In this document: positions 20,383 to 31,878 of the stretch, in pieces | Layout of the letters: each line of letters opens with the position of its first letter | Numbering within the stretch: the stretch's first letter is position 1 | Origin: Cycas panzhihuaensis | Taxonomy: Eukaryota > Cycadophyta | Length of the DNA: 64,000 nucleotides | Direction of reading: 5' to 3' | Assembly (NCBI GenBank): GCA_023213395.1 | Contig: CM041465.1 | Span: 208,203,741 to 208,267,740 of the forward strand | Notes under the pieces: generated by a model | The model's database searches: none | What the model was told of the DNA's origin: nothing | What the model saw: only the letters and a program-made list of their open reading frames with translations | Position numbers and translations under genes: made by a program

Positions 20383-20945
20383 TTTAGGTATCGAGATGTA
20401 AAATTTACAGGCCATTTTTCGAAGGATCTATTCAAACTGGCTAGGACCTAGTTGGCCATTGGCCATGAGCACTACGTACCACTAGTAGACTAATGACCAC
20501 ACTGAAGTAGTTCACAAGGGTCTAAACACATACTTGCAATGTTACACTAGGGATAACCAAACCTAATAGGTGAAATGAATCCACTTGGCCGAATATTGGT
20601 ATAACAACAATCACCACTCCTCTATCAAGGCAACACTCTTCATGGCCTTCCACGGGTATCTACCTCCTACCCCAGCAGATCATATTATGACCACAATAAT
20701 AACTCCAGCTGCTAAAGAGCTAATACAACAATTTCAAAAAAATTTGAAAGAGCTCAACCATCATTACAACACTGTGAGAAATCAAATGAAACAATAGGCT
20801 GACCAAAAGAGAAGCAAAAGGTAGTTTGAGGTAGGAGATTGGGTTTATGTGAAGTTACAACCATACAAACAATCTTCCCTCAAGCAACAAGGAAAATTCA
20901 AACTTGTGCCCAAGTTTTATGGCCCATATGGGATTCAAAGAAATA
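20383..20945 (+). pseudogene. G1 integrase C-terminus, third block
   Basis: FRYRDVKFTGHF starts the block, continuing the core cut at 9451. Then LNRLAEYWYNN-like sequence appears with the open stretch 20585-20797 (MAEYWYNNNHHSS, a FMAFHGYLPP segment, KELIQQFQKNLKE), which is the usual end of the gypsy integrase core. FEVGDWVYVKLQPYKQSSL and a FKLVPKFYGPYGIQR segment near 20830-20945 form the C-terminal GPY/F-like region. Similarity stops where C2 begins. Confidence 0.8.
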
Positions 20946-22400
20946 TCCTGTCCAATCTGAGTCACCATAACTAGTTAGTTGTATGGTATTGATCTTTGCA
21001 TAGTTTAATCCTAGATTTATAGTTCCTTTTAAATATCAAAGTATTCTCTTTACTGCATTCTAATGTGATATCTTGGGCTCTTGCATATATCTGGAAATTA
21101 CTCCAACTAAATAAGAGATGTCAAGTCTTGGAGCAATGAGATATATTAGACTTCCAACTAGTTGTTTGTATGTAGTTGTATTCACTGGCTAACCATTTGC
21201 ATCATGATTTAACACACAACTTGCCCAACTATTACAATTTTCCATGTTAAAACTTCTCAATAGATTCTGGATGTAACTGGACTGAGATAAAATAATTGAA
21301 TCTTTCAGCTGATTTACCTCAATTCCAACATAATAATGTAACAGTCTTAGATCAATCATTTTAAAGACTTTTTCTAATTGAGTCTTCATAGATGTGATGG
21401 AATTTGTATCACTTTCTATGAGGAGCATCTCATCTACATACACCACTATTATAGTTATTAGACCTTTATTGATTTTTACATGCAGACTTGGATTAGATTA
21501 ACACCTGTACCATGCCCTTAGTGCTTGTTTTAGCCCATATAAGGCTTTCTTTAACCTACATACAAGGTTTTCTTCTCTTGATTTTGTATAACCTTCTAGA
21601 TAATACATGTATACTTCCTCTTTCAAGTCTCCATTTAAAAAAACACTTTTCACATCAAGTTGGAAAATTTTCCAGTTTTATTGAGCGACTAAAGCAATTA
21701 CAGTTCTCATGGTATTTAGTTTGGTTGCTAGTGAGAACATTTCATCATAGTCTATTTCAACAATCTCAGTGTACCCTTCAGCAACTAATCTTACTTTATA
21801 TTTTTCAACTTCTCCACTAGATTTTTCTTTTACCTTGTAAACCCATTTGCAATTGACAATGGGTTTGTTTGCCAAAGGTTCAACCAACTCCCAAGTTTCA
21901 TTCTTTGCAATCACAACTATCTCGACATTCATTGTTGTTTTCCATTCAGAATGTTGGTTTGCTTCTTCATATGTTTGAGGTTCAACAAGACAAGCTAATG
22001 CTTGAAGTTTTTGTGATCTCATTCTATTCTAAAAAGTATTTCCTTTCACTTCCTCAATTGTTTGAGATACCATTTTGGTATCTTCTTTGGAGGAATTCTA
22101 CTGACTTGTTCTTTGAATATATTCCTTTGCTCTTGTTCTCCTAGAATACTTTGTTCAATAGAAGGACTAACTTGATTACTATCTGGAGATCTCCCTTCAA
22201 ATGATTCACTGTCAGATTCAATGTTTTCTAAAGTGATTTCAAAATATTCATCAGTAGAAGTTGGCATGGATTTGGCAACAGATGTTTTTGAAGTTAGTTC
22301 AAGATTTTCATCAAAGACTACATCTCTGTTAATATAGACCCTATTGGTTTTAGGATCTATACATCTATAATCCTTGGACCTGTTGTTATATACTATCATT
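20946..22400 (-). pseudogene. C2 reverse transcriptase and RNase H start
   Basis: Reading leftwards: a linker with RDVVFDENLE and an acidic Ser-rich stretch (22399-22046), then RT from 22022 with KNETWELVEP, CKWVYKVKEK, YKVRLVAEGYTEI-EIDYDEMFSLA. The catalytic box reads Y-V-D-E (21440-21429), with Glu in place of the second Asp, followed by IDLRLLHYYVGIEV and SLIYLIAPR-DISY. The RNase H start TSYGDSDWTG is at about 20975-20948. Several stops occur between 21680 and 21450. Confidence 0.85.
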
Positions 22401-23320
22401 ATGCATTCTATACTTTTGTTATCAAGCTTAGTTCATTTTTTATCTGGAATGTGAACATAAGCCTTGCAACCAAAAACTTTGAGATTATTTACATCTAATT
22501 TTTGTCTAGTCCAGGCTTCTCCTGGTGTGATCTTATGTAAAGTTTGCATTGGACTCTTGTTTATTAGGCACACTATAGTATTAACAACTTCTGCCCAATA
22601 CGCTTTAGTAACCTATCTGTCTTGAATTAGACAATGAGCCATTTCCAATATAGTCCTATTTATTCATTTCACTACACCATTTGATTGTGGTAAAGATGTA
22701 GTCACTTGTCTGTGAGTTCCATGTGTTTTGCAAAAAAAAAATAAATAAAACTCTTTTGACATGTATTCACCTCAACCATCATAGTGAAAGTACTAAATTT
22801 TACTGTTGCTTTCTAATTCAACTTCTACTTTGAATTCTTTAAAGCGATCAAATGTTTATGATTTACTAAACAAAAAATATACCCAAGTTCTTCTGAAAAA
22901 ATCATCAATAAAGGTAAAACAATACCGAGCTCCATTTAAAGAACTTGATGCGATGGGTCCACATAGATCTGTGTGGACTAATTCTAATTTTTTCTGTGCA
23001 CACCATGTACTTCTTTAAAACAGAGTCTTATGCTGCTTTTCCATCGTACAACTTTCACACACAAAAGAATTAAAGGACACATTTGAAAGTCCATCTATTA
23101 TGTTAGAATTTTTTGACGTCATTTGAGATATGCCCATACTTCAAATGCCAGATTTCATTATCATTACAGTTGAAAACAATAAGAGAGTTTACATTAGTTC
23201 TAGACATAATAGAACCACCTTCAAGCATAACAGGAGTAGAAAACAACTCATAGAGATTGTTACTTTCTGTCCCTTCTGTAATTACAACTCCATTCCTTTT
23301 CATGTCTAAAATGAAGCAAT
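22401..23320 (-). pseudogene. C2 GAG-pre-integrase and integrase, decayed
   Basis: WHLKYGHISNDVKKF (about 23155-23110) is the pre-integrase histidine motif. Farther left an [12 protein letters not shown]-like stretch near 22980 stands where integrase starts with LIHTDLCGP. FIDDFFQK-L lies near 22905. A region near 22670 with SNGVVK-I-RTI corresponds to QSNGVAERKNRTI. VNTIVCLINKSPMQTLHKITPGEAW is recognisable near 22590-22510, with its usual motifs. Many stops and frame changes. Confidence 0.7.
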
Positions 23321-23990
23321 GTTCATTTTTATCAAATACAGTCCTTAGTTTCTTTTTTCCTAACTAGGACACAGATAACATATTCCTTTTCATTTCAAGA
23401 ACAAAAAGAACATTTCCAATTCTTTGAACTTTCCATCAATTTCTACAGCAATTATTCCAATTCCTTGAATATGAAGAGGAAAATTGTTGCTTAGCTCAAT
23501 TGTTCTATCAGAAGGATATGGTTTCAAAGTCTTAAGCCATTTTCTTCTTCCTGTCATATGATTGGATGCTCCTGAGTCAACGTACTAGTCATTCATTGCA
23601 TTGAAACTAGCGGCAAGAGCAACAACAAAAGTTGTTTCCACTTCGTCTTCCAGTATATCTTGTTCTTTGTTGTAATGACTTGAAACTTACTTTCCTATCT
23701 AAATTTTTGCACGTCTTTGTGGGCATTAATAGGGAAAATCTCCAGACTATCCATAGTGATAACACACATCAAATGCATGACAATTACTAGAAAAATGACC
23801 TGGTCTCCCATAGTTGAAGCAAACTCTTAGGTCTCTCAGGGGAATTGACTTTGCTCAACCTCTTCCTTCTAACCAATGACCTCTAGAGCCTGTCCAATTT
23901 CTATTTTCTGCTGGAGGTGTTCTGCCACAACCTCGGGAAGTAATTTTCCCTCATTCTCTATTGCCCAAGTTGAGTTTTGATAGCAAAGCC
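23321..23990 (-). pseudogene. C2 zinc knuckles and protease, decayed
   Basis: Two damaged knuckles, CFNYGRPGHFSSNC near 23825 and CYHYG-SGDFPY-C near 23765, each have a Cys replaced by Tyr. The protease motif YVDSGASNHMTGRRKW near 23580-23535 keeps D-S-G, followed by LKTLKPYPSD and a FPLHIQGIG segment, as in C3-C5. A stop precedes YVDSG and frameshifts follow at 23440 and 23370. Confidence 0.75.
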
Positions 23991-24595
23991 TCTTCAATTT
24001 CAGCTTCCTCTTCAAATATTTTATTCATCTGCTCCTAGTTCAACATATGCCCTATTAAAGCCTCAAAGGTCATATTAGTAGTTTGACCTCCTCCTATAAG
24101 CATATTGACCATGTTATCAAATGATTTAGGTAGCTTATTTACTACTAAACAAACAAGTTCTGTGTCTGTAATCTTGTCTCCTAATGTAATAAGATTGTTT
24201 TTGACATTATTTACTTTTGCAACAAAATTAGAAATAGACTAATTTTCTCTCATTCTAAGTTTATACAGATCTTCTCTTAGAGCAATTATTCTAATTTCAT
24301 TCTTCTGGCTAAACAAGGAAGTTACCACCTTCTAGATTTCTATGAAAATACCTATACCATTTACATAGGACAAAAGAGAATTAGAGATTGAAAGTTTAAT
24401 AATGGCTACGGCTGTATTGTCCCTCTCTTCCCAACTTATTAAATCAACAATATTTGAGGGTTTCTTCTCTTCTCTGGTTACTATTTTCCATGCATTTTTG
24501 GCTCTTAGAAGTCCTTCTATTTTGATTTTCCATATACTAAAATTTGTTTCTGTAAGCTTATTGACTTCACCAAGAGCAACTATTGAAGAGGCCAT
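23991..24595 (-). pseudogene. C2 gag, decayed
   Basis: The start chosen is the ATG at 24595 (MASSIVALGEVNKLTETNF). SIWKIKIEGLLRAKNAWKI and ISWEERDNTAVAIIKLSIS follow, matching gag of C3, C4 and C5. The C-terminal half (24330-24000), with a RKNEIRIIALREDLYKLRM-like stretch and TTNMTFEALIGHMLN, is present after a frameshift. Gag would form the particle shell. Confidence 0.8.
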
Positions 24596-25308
24596 TTTCA
24601 GATTTATGAAACTAAGCAATAGAACACCCTGGGACTATACTTACATGTCGTACATTATCCAGAATTGTACAAAAATTTGTAGCCATATGAAACGGGAAAA
24701 AAATAGGTGCAAAATGAAGCTCTTGAAACATAGATTCCAAATCTATAAAAATTTCTTAAATATCTTTTCTGAATTGATCAAAATCTAAGTCGACAACCTG
24801 GACTGACGACCAGTTTTTTTTTTTTTGAGAAAACTACTCGTATTTTTTCAAATCTTTGTCAAAGAACTTCGAAATTGGTCTCAACAAACTTGTCTTAAGA
24901 AGAGGAAGATTTGGAGACAGATATTACCCAAAATGACAAAGCAGAATGAGAGAAATATATGATTCTCTTTCTAAACCCGCACCCACTAAAATCTGATCGA
25001 AACAACCTCAAAACATACGATTTTTTAGTCGAGCCTTTAGAGAAAGATGACGGCCTCTTTGAAATGAATTTGCTAGTGAAATTTTATCCAAATCTGAGCA
25101 CTTCAAAAAACATAGTCCATACAGTCTGTACTCTATTCGTACAACATTCATACTTTGTCTATACTCTGTGTAAGTAATGTCTTGCTTGCTTGACAACCTG
25201 AAGAATATCAAACTCCTTTAGATTCTCTTAGAAACCCTACAAAACTAAATATCAAACTCTTCTTTCTAGAACCCCTACTAAACTTGTCTTAATTGAATAG
25301 AGAACCTT

Positions 25309-25675
25309 GCTATGATACCATGTTAAACTCACAATGAAAGTTTATGTCATTAATAAGGGAAGTCGGTCTATAAATACAGTGTGAATTACATGAGCCTTGG
25401 CCAGGGTTAAATGCATATGTGCCACTTGTCATACGCTGAGTAAAGAGGGAATGACACACAACCCTCATTTGTATAATACAATAAAGCTTAGATAAAGCAT
25501 TAGTCTTAATAAAGGGCACTTGTCCATCATGCATGCATATGTGCAAATATGCAAATACAAGGGTGAAGGGTCCATTAACCTATAAGTTACAACATCACAT
25601 ACACTAGAGAAGAGTATGTGCGCACTTTATCACATTTAAGTGATAAAGTAACTTTACATAATATATAACTTAACA
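25309..25675 (-). repeat. C2 primer site and 5' LTR
   Basis: The primer site on the minus strand is TGGTATCATAGC (25320-25309), one base off the tRNA-Met type. The LTR spans 25675-25321 on the minus strand, beginning TGTTAAGTTATATATT and ending GTGAGTTTAACA (355 bp). A near-palindrome TTATCACATTTAAGTGATAA at about 25627-25646 recalls the L2 LTR. The leader 24596-25308 has no gene. Confidence 0.8.
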
Positions 25676-27776
25676 ATATAATATAAAGGTTGGAACATTT
25701 CATATCCATGATTCATCAACGCTTGTATTTTTATTTGCATCATCAATGGAGAATTAATGAACCACAACAAACTATTGCTAACCTTCTGTAGGCATTCTGC
25801 CAACATTTTGTAATTACTATAACGAACACGGCCCCACTACATGATTTAACTATTGAAACTCATAAACAAGGTCAATTAAATTCTAAAGCATATAACAAGC
25901 TATCACCTTAACCAAATATAACTTATGTTTATTATGAACAACAAATTAAACTATAAAATTTTAAGTTGCAAATTGTATTGCACTATCAATGTAGCATTTA
26001 GCCACTTTCAATTTTAGGTGCTTCTCACTTCAAAATGGGTTCTCACAAATGGGCACATATTTAACTGTCAAAACCAACATGATGAACATATTAACCATGC
26101 AAAACAATATATATGCTTCAATTGTTGTCAAGATATGCAAAAACAGAGCTTCAAGAAGGTCAAAAAAAGAAGTTTAGCACCTTCTATGTAGTTTAGCTCC
26201 TAAAATCACATGGCCAATGGCTAAAAGGCTTAAGGTAGATCCCAAATGATATCCAATTAAATCTAATCAAATCAAACCTTTAGAAGAATTAAGATTTTTG
26301 GAAAAGAAAACTATTGTTTGAAAATGCGCTACATGAGCCCATATTTTATTGCCATCGCATTTGAATTCATGTTTAATCATTGTGTTAGAGGTTGCACAAA
26401 GATCCATGAGAATCAAAGGATTAAATGAAGATCTATTAAAAGCCCAATGTCAGAAGAAATCAGTTTCACAATCTGAAATACTCACATGCAATTGCCACAC
26501 TCTAAACCAACGTCTGTTTTTTATTTCTCTTTTAATTTTAAGTTGGTATTAGGGAAAACACAATGCTAGAGGAGCATCTTAGCTACGCGAGGGATTTATG
26601 GGCATTGATAGAGGATCAAAAAATGTCTACAGCAAAAACAAAGTTGCTTGGAGCCCAAAAAGAAAAAAAAAAGCCATTTAAATGCTTGACGCATCTATAG
26701 TTGTGTGAACATTGATGGCATTCCTGCTTTGTTCAAGTGTTGCATGGGCACCATCTAAGGGTCGCCCACTGCCAAAATAGGCACACCAAAAATAGAGATG
26801 CCACAACTCAAAACACATACAAAAATGGATGCTACTGCTAAGAATCAAACCCACAATTGCCAAATGCTGAAAGACTTAACTACGATTGGCAAATAATCAA
26901 ACCCACGAGCAAAAGAATGCCCAACATCTGAAAATTCAAGCCCTATGGTTTCATAGTTGCCAAAGAGTTTAATAAAAACACAGCAAATGCTAATAACAAG
27001 CTTTTTTAGCTACTCAATAGTTGCTTTGAATCCTCCAAAATATGAAGTTTAGTTGCTCTCTCCATACCAAGAATTTATACAAATTGTTAAGAAACAATTG
27101 CTACTATTGCCTTCCCACAAACCTATGAGCTTTTCACACAAACTCATGGTCTCAACACAAACCCCACTCAATTACTAAGCTCAATGCCTTCCTTATTACA
27201 TGCCCATTCAAAGCATATCTTGCAATTATTATAGTCCATAAAACCATATTTAAGTAGATGTCTAACACCAACAATCCTCTATGGCTTTGTTGAAACACCC
27301 ACAAGCAAGTACAATTGCTATGTATGCCAAGTACTTGCCATGAAAGGTTTCTTCTCCAAAAATTACATAAGGGTTTCCTAACCACCTACAAAATATCTCA
27401 TCATACGTTATTACACAACTCAAACACTTGAATGGAAGTCACATCTGATTTAATTGTTGTATGCTTCATTGTTATGATTTTGCCCACTAGCTTATAATCA
27501 GATTATACATACTACAATTCTGCCATCAATTCATCAAAATTGTTCACAGATTGAAATGCTAGCAAAACTCAATTTGAGTTGGCCAAGTTCAAATTGAAGG
27601 TATCTCTAACTCTATGAATTTTTTATTACCTTCATATGAAACCTATGCCCTCTGTCATTAGGAATTGATCACAATAAATGTCCACCATATTAGGCATAAA
27701 ACAACTTCCACAAACTAGTTTTGTAAACAAAAAACAAGTAATCTAAAAACGACCATAAGCCTCACCCTATGAAGGA
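25676..27776. other. 2.1 kb without recognisable content
   Basis: AT-rich sequence between the C2 LTR and the G3 5' LTR. I see no conserved protein motif on either strand, no LTR ends with matching TSD, no tRNA-like sequence and no clear tandem repeat. It may be old host sequence or an element decayed past recognition by eye. Confidence 0.5.
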
Positions 27777-28200
27777 TGTTTCCAGGAATGGCCATAAACA
27801 TAATCCAACAAGAAAACTGTGAAAATTAGTGAAAACCCAGTCAAGGACAATTCTAGGAAGCTTATGGAATGCAAGGGACAGTTGCAAGCCAAGAAACTCA
27901 CTCTTAGGGAACTATTCTCTTTAAGCGTAGGAACGAGTCTGGGACAATTCTAATAAGAGTGGAATAACTTTGGAACAGTGAATGCTTCTTGGGACAATTT
28001 TGTATCGAAACTCCTCGAAACAAATCATAAGGTCGTACTGACATACAAAGTGACACTTGCTTATCATTAATTAGGGTCTTGTTTTATGAAGTGTCAAAAT
28101 CCATGTTGTAAAGTTGTACCCTTTTAAGTTTTTGGCTATGTAAAAGAGCAAAAATAGGCCATTTCTCCCAAGCCATTTGATTTTGAGTCATTCTATCTAG
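27777..28200 (+). repeat. G3 5' LTR, left part
   Basis: Starts TGTTTCCAGG and matches the 3' LTR from 44035 on. Its last 40 bases belong to the 41-bp repeat array that continues at 39649. TCTAG at 28196-28200 is one copy of the C3 TSD. Confidence 0.75.
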
Positions 28201-28452
28201 TGTTTAACTAAACAAAAATTAAAACAAAAGAGAAATAAGAGAGATGGAATGAATCCTCATTGTTTTGGCTTGGAGACATTGTCCCTATAAATATACATCA
28301 ATGTTGTGACCGTTACAACTTGAAATGTAACTAACCTTTCTTGTAGTGACACTTGTCACAATATCTAATGTAAGTTACAACATGAGGGTGTGCAACATTA
28401 CCCCTTACTTAACTTTAGGATAAAATATTATATCCTAACACCCTCTCTTAAT
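28201..28452 (-). repeat. C3 3' LTR and polypurine tract
   Basis: The LTR occupies 28201-28440 and reads TGTTAGGATATAATATTTTA from its minus-strand start. The polypurine tract, ATTAAGAGAGGG on the minus strand, lies at 28452-28441. The LTR matches 39409-39643 closely. Confidence 0.9.
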
Positions 28453-28459
28453 ATTTTAT

Positions 28460-29890
28460 GTCTTTTAGCCCTATTCTATCCCATAAAATTTGGAACTTTT
28501 CTTTTCCAAGAGGTTTTATCATCAATTCTGCAATTTGCTATATAGTCGGGCAATACTCCAATTCAATTTCCTTGTTGTGAACTTTTTCTCTTACAAAGTG
28601 ATGATGAACTTCTATATGCTTTGTTCTAGCATGAAGAACTAGATTCTTAGTCAACTTGATGGCACTTTGATTGTCACAGTATAAAATTGTTTCCTGACTT
28701 TGTTGTTGTTCCACTTCAGCAAGAAGTTGTCTTAACCAAACTGCTTCACATGTTGCAATTACAACATCCTTGTATTCAGCTTCAGTTGATGAAAGTACGA
28801 TTGTGGGTTGTTTCTTGCTACACCAGGAAATGGCTGCTGATCCTAAGAAGAAACAGTATCCACTTGTGGATTTCCTTTGTTTTTTATCACTTGCCCAGTC
28901 TGAATCATAGTATCCTGTTAATTCAGTTGTCCCTTTGCTAGAGTAAACTAATTTTAGATTCTTTGTATCCTATAAGTATCTTAATATTCTTCTCGCTACT
29001 TTCCAGTGTCAGACTTTGGGTTTCAGCATATACTTGGAGGCCAGCCCTATTGAGTTTACTATATCCGGTCTGGTGGTTGTAAGATATATCAAACTCCGAA
29101 TCAATTGTCTATAAAAAGTGGCATCTGCAACTTGTTCTTCTTTTTCTGCCACTAAGTTGCAATTTACTTCCATGGGTGTTGCACAAGTATTGCAATCTGT
29201 CATCTGAAATTTGACCAATAGATCTTTTATATATTTTCTTTGAGATAGAGCAACATGATTTTGTTGTTGGTCTACTTCTAGTCCCAAATAGTAGTTTAGG
29301 GGCCCAAGATCTGTCATTTCAATTTTCTTTTCGAGTTCCCTTTTTATGTTCTTGATAGATTCTTCATCATTCCCTGTAAGAATCATATCATCTACATAGA
29401 CAACAATGACTGTAATCAGTCCATTTCTTTTCCCTATGTACAAACTAGAGTCAGAACTACATTTCTGGAACCCATTTTGACATAGATGCTAATCTAATTT
29501 AGTATACCAAGCTCAAGAAGCTTGTTTCAACCCATACAGAGCCTTTTTCAGCTTGCACACTAGATGTTCTTGTCCTTCTTTGATATACCCTTCAGGTTGT
29601 GCCATGTAAACTTCCTCTTCTAGATCCCCATTCAAAAAAGCACTTTTGCGTCAAGCTAAAAAAATTTCCAATTATTCAACACAGTTAAAGCAATGATTGT
29701 TCTTACCGTATTCATTTTAGCCACAGGAGAGAAGGTTTTCTCAAAGTCAACTCTAGTTGTTTGGGTATATCCCTTTGCAACAAGACAAGCTTTGTATTTT
29801 TCCACCTTTCCACTAGCTCCCTCTTTGATTTTGTAGACCCATTTGCAATTCACCACTCGTTTGTTGGGAGGTAGTTCCACTAAATCCTAT
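28460..29890 (-). pseudogene. C3 reverse transcriptase and RNase H
   Basis: RT starts near 29890: MELPPNKRVVNCKWVYKIKE, then YKACLVAKGYTQTTRVDFEK and TFSPVAKMNTVRTIIAL. The palm has VVYVDDMILTGNDEE (about 29405-29360) with YVDD intact, then TDLGPLNYYLGLEVDQ, SQRKYIKDLLVKFQM and TTTRPDIVNSIG. RNase H runs 28990-28480 with DSDWASDKKQR-like, STEAEYKDVVIATCEAVWL-like and TKHIEVHHHF-like motifs (split by stops). It is one of the better preserved RTs in the window. Confidence 0.85.
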
Positions 29891-30470
29891 GTTTGATTTT
29901 TGGTAATTGAATCCATCTTAGAGTCCACGGCTTCTTTCCATTGTGGTTGATTTTAGGCTTCTTGAAAAGATTGTGGTTCAACTCAGCTAAGTAAGGCCTT
30001 GGGCCTCTAACTTCTTATTTTGTGTTCAAGCACATTTTCTCCTCCAACTGTTTTGATGAACCATGTGGGTAATTTCTTTTCTTTCTTTAACTCTTCTGAT
30101 GATTGCTCTATAGATGAAGTCCCCTTAGAATTATGTTCTTCCTATGTTCTCGAAAACGAGTCATAAATGTCTAGAGATATAATTTCTCCCCCTGTTGATT
30201 GTTCTGAACTTTCTCCCATGGCCAAATCTTCTGTGAGAGGGATTTCTTCTGTGGTGATCTCTGAAGTTTCTTCTGTGATGACTTGATGACCTGAATCCTT
30301 TCCTCCTTCTTCAATTACTTTTATCTGAGCCTAATCACCTAAATTATCTTCTTCAATGAACACAACATCTCTGCTTATATAGATCTTATTAGTTTTGGGA
30401 TCAATGCATTTATAAGCTTTTGAGTTTTTGTTGTAACCTATCATGATACATTCTATGTTTTTTGCATCAA
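29891..30470 (-). pseudogene. C3 integrase C-terminus and integrase-RT linker
   Basis: KNIECIMIGYNKNSKAYKC and DPKTNKIYISRDVVFIEED (about 30470-30340) form the usual C-terminal integrase segment. A Glu/Ser/Thr-rich linker follows and then a region leading to RT. The same segments occur in C4 at 37040-37170 and C5 at 49115-49250. Confidence 0.8.
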
Positions 30471-30475
30471 GTTTT

Positions 30476-31073
30476 TGTTGGGTAATGTGACAACAATGGT
30501 TGGAGGCTAAAATTTTGGTATGTTGGCAGCGCGATTTTTCCCCCAAACCTTCCAAGGGGGGTTCCAAGGGGGGCAAGAGCCCCCCTTTGCTAGGGGGGTG
30601 CGAGAGAACCCAAAAAATTAGCATTGGAAACTATATTAAATTGTAAAGAGAATCAGGGTCATTCGATAAAAATACCCTAGATTCTAAGGTCCAGATTTGT
30701 GCCTTGTACGACTCTCTCATGTAGCCCGATTTAGGGCATATTTCTTTATGTTGAGGTTGTTCAATGTACTGTGGCGAGTTGCGCGACTAGTTGTTATTGC
30801 TGTCGGCACTCTGCTACAGGATTATGTACATTTTCTCCATTCTGTGACAATAAAGATCGATACCTTTCCTGTGTGGATGTTTCCCTACTTTCGCTAGGGT
30901 TTTACCACGTTATATCGGGTGTATTTCTGTGCTTGGCTTTCTTGTTCCTTTTATTGTTATATCTTTGGTTTAAGAACTTGCATGTAATTTTTAGTTTCGA
31001 TTCCTGTAACTAGTTGCAACAATAATTTAGATCTCGATGGCAGTTTAAGGGTTGGGACCTTGTCTTCTCAACA
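30476..31073 (+). repeat. Solo LTR (598 bp) inside C3 integrase
   Basis: Starts TGTTGGGTAATG and ends CTTCTCAACA, with TSD GTTTT at 30471-30475 and 31074-31078. Removing it with one TSD rejoins DKRRSKL to DAKNIEC in frame. Near the left end is a hairpin AAGGGGGGC-AAGA-GCCCCCCTT (30566-30587). The right half holds AATAAAG (about 30850) and a CTAGGGTTTTACCACGT segment (about 30894-30910), a common U5 motif of plant copia LTRs, which suggests + orientation. No related element is in the window. Confidence 0.85.
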
Positions 31074-31078
31074 GTTTT

Positions 31079-31875
31079 GATCTCCTCTTGTCTGGTATAT
31101 GAACAAAGGCCTGGCTACCAAATATCTTGAGAGAACTAACATTAGGTTTCTTACCTATCCAAGCTTCCTCTGGAGTGATGTTCTCCAATGCTTTCATTGG
31201 ACTTTTATTTATCAGATAGCAAGCAGTGCTAACTGCCTCAGGCCAGTATGATTTTGGAGTTTGCTTCTCGTGGACCATGCTGCGAGCCATTTCCATTAGA
31301 ATTATGTTTTTCCTCTCGGCAACCCCATTAGACTGAGGTATATAGGGAGTTGTAAGTTGTCTACGTATACCATTTAACTTACAGTAGTTTAGGAAGTCCT
31401 TCGAGATATATTCACCTCCTCCGTCTAATCTAATGCATTTTATTTTGGCTTCAAATTCCAATTCTACTTCTGCTTTGAACTCCTTAAAATTTTCAAAAAC
31501 CTCTGATTTATTATGGAGAAAATATACTCGTACCTTTTGAGTGAAATCATCAATAAAGGTGAGAAAGTATTTGCAACCATTTATTGAAAGAGGTGTGAGT
31601 GGTCCACAAAGATCTGTATGGATCAGTTCCAACTTGGTTTGAGCTCACCATTTGCTTTCTTTGAATGGTAGTCGATGTTGTTTGCCAAATTGGCAACCCT
31701 TGCAGACAAAATTATTAGTGGAGATGTGAGATAATCCATTTGCCATGCCAGATTTTTCCATTACTTTTAATGTTTCTATTGGAAGATGTCCATACTTCAA
31801 ATGCCACACTTTATTATTAGAATTTACAGTAGTACAAGCCTTTACAACCAGATTGGGTATTACAGGATCTGACAT
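31079..31875 (-). pseudogene. C3 GAG-pre-integrase and integrase
   Basis: Pre-integrase: WHLKYGHLPIETLKVMEKSG, with a CKGCQFGKQHRLPF knuckle (31875-31645). Integrase: MELIHTDLCGPLTP, FIDDFTQKVRVYF, CIRLDGGGEY (the DNGGEY motif with Gly for Asn but the Asp retained), PYIPQSNGVAERKN with the catalytic Glu, then SYWPEAVSTACYLINKSP and KIFGSQAFVHIPDKRRSKL. A stop near 31646 splits the two parts. The DDE residues appear present. Confidence 0.85.
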
Positions 31876-31878
31876 TAG

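Larger units (their letters stand above)
1330..20945 (+). mobile_element. Gypsy element G1, in three blocks
   Basis: A degenerate Ty3/gypsy pol gene runs protease, RT, RNase H and integrase zinc finger in 1330-3501, integrase core in 9155-9451 and integrase C-terminus in 20383-20945. Bridging the blocks restores integrase order. The second gap closes in frame if G2 and one TSD copy are removed. The first gap holds copia C1, and the third block ends at truncated copia C2. No G1 LTR is visible at either end. The integrase style (CKTCQ, then a GLLQ-type segment) resembles chromovirus-like gypsy elements. It is the oldest recognisable layer in the left third of the window. Confidence 0.75.
20946..25675 (-). 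mobile_element. Copia element C2, minus strand, 3' truncated
   Basis: A minus-strand copia with 5' LTR (25321-25675), primer site, gag, zinc knuckles, protease, integrase and RT. It breaks off inside RNase H at about 20946 in a YGDSDWTG motif and abuts G1 integrase. The 3' end of RNase H, polypurine tract and 3' LTR are missing. Its proteins resemble those of C3, C4 and C5, so the four form one lineage. Confidence 0.85.

Noticed and set aside
26349-27385. Possible small host genes
   Set aside because: Frames are under 80 codons with no motif, intron signals or supporting context.
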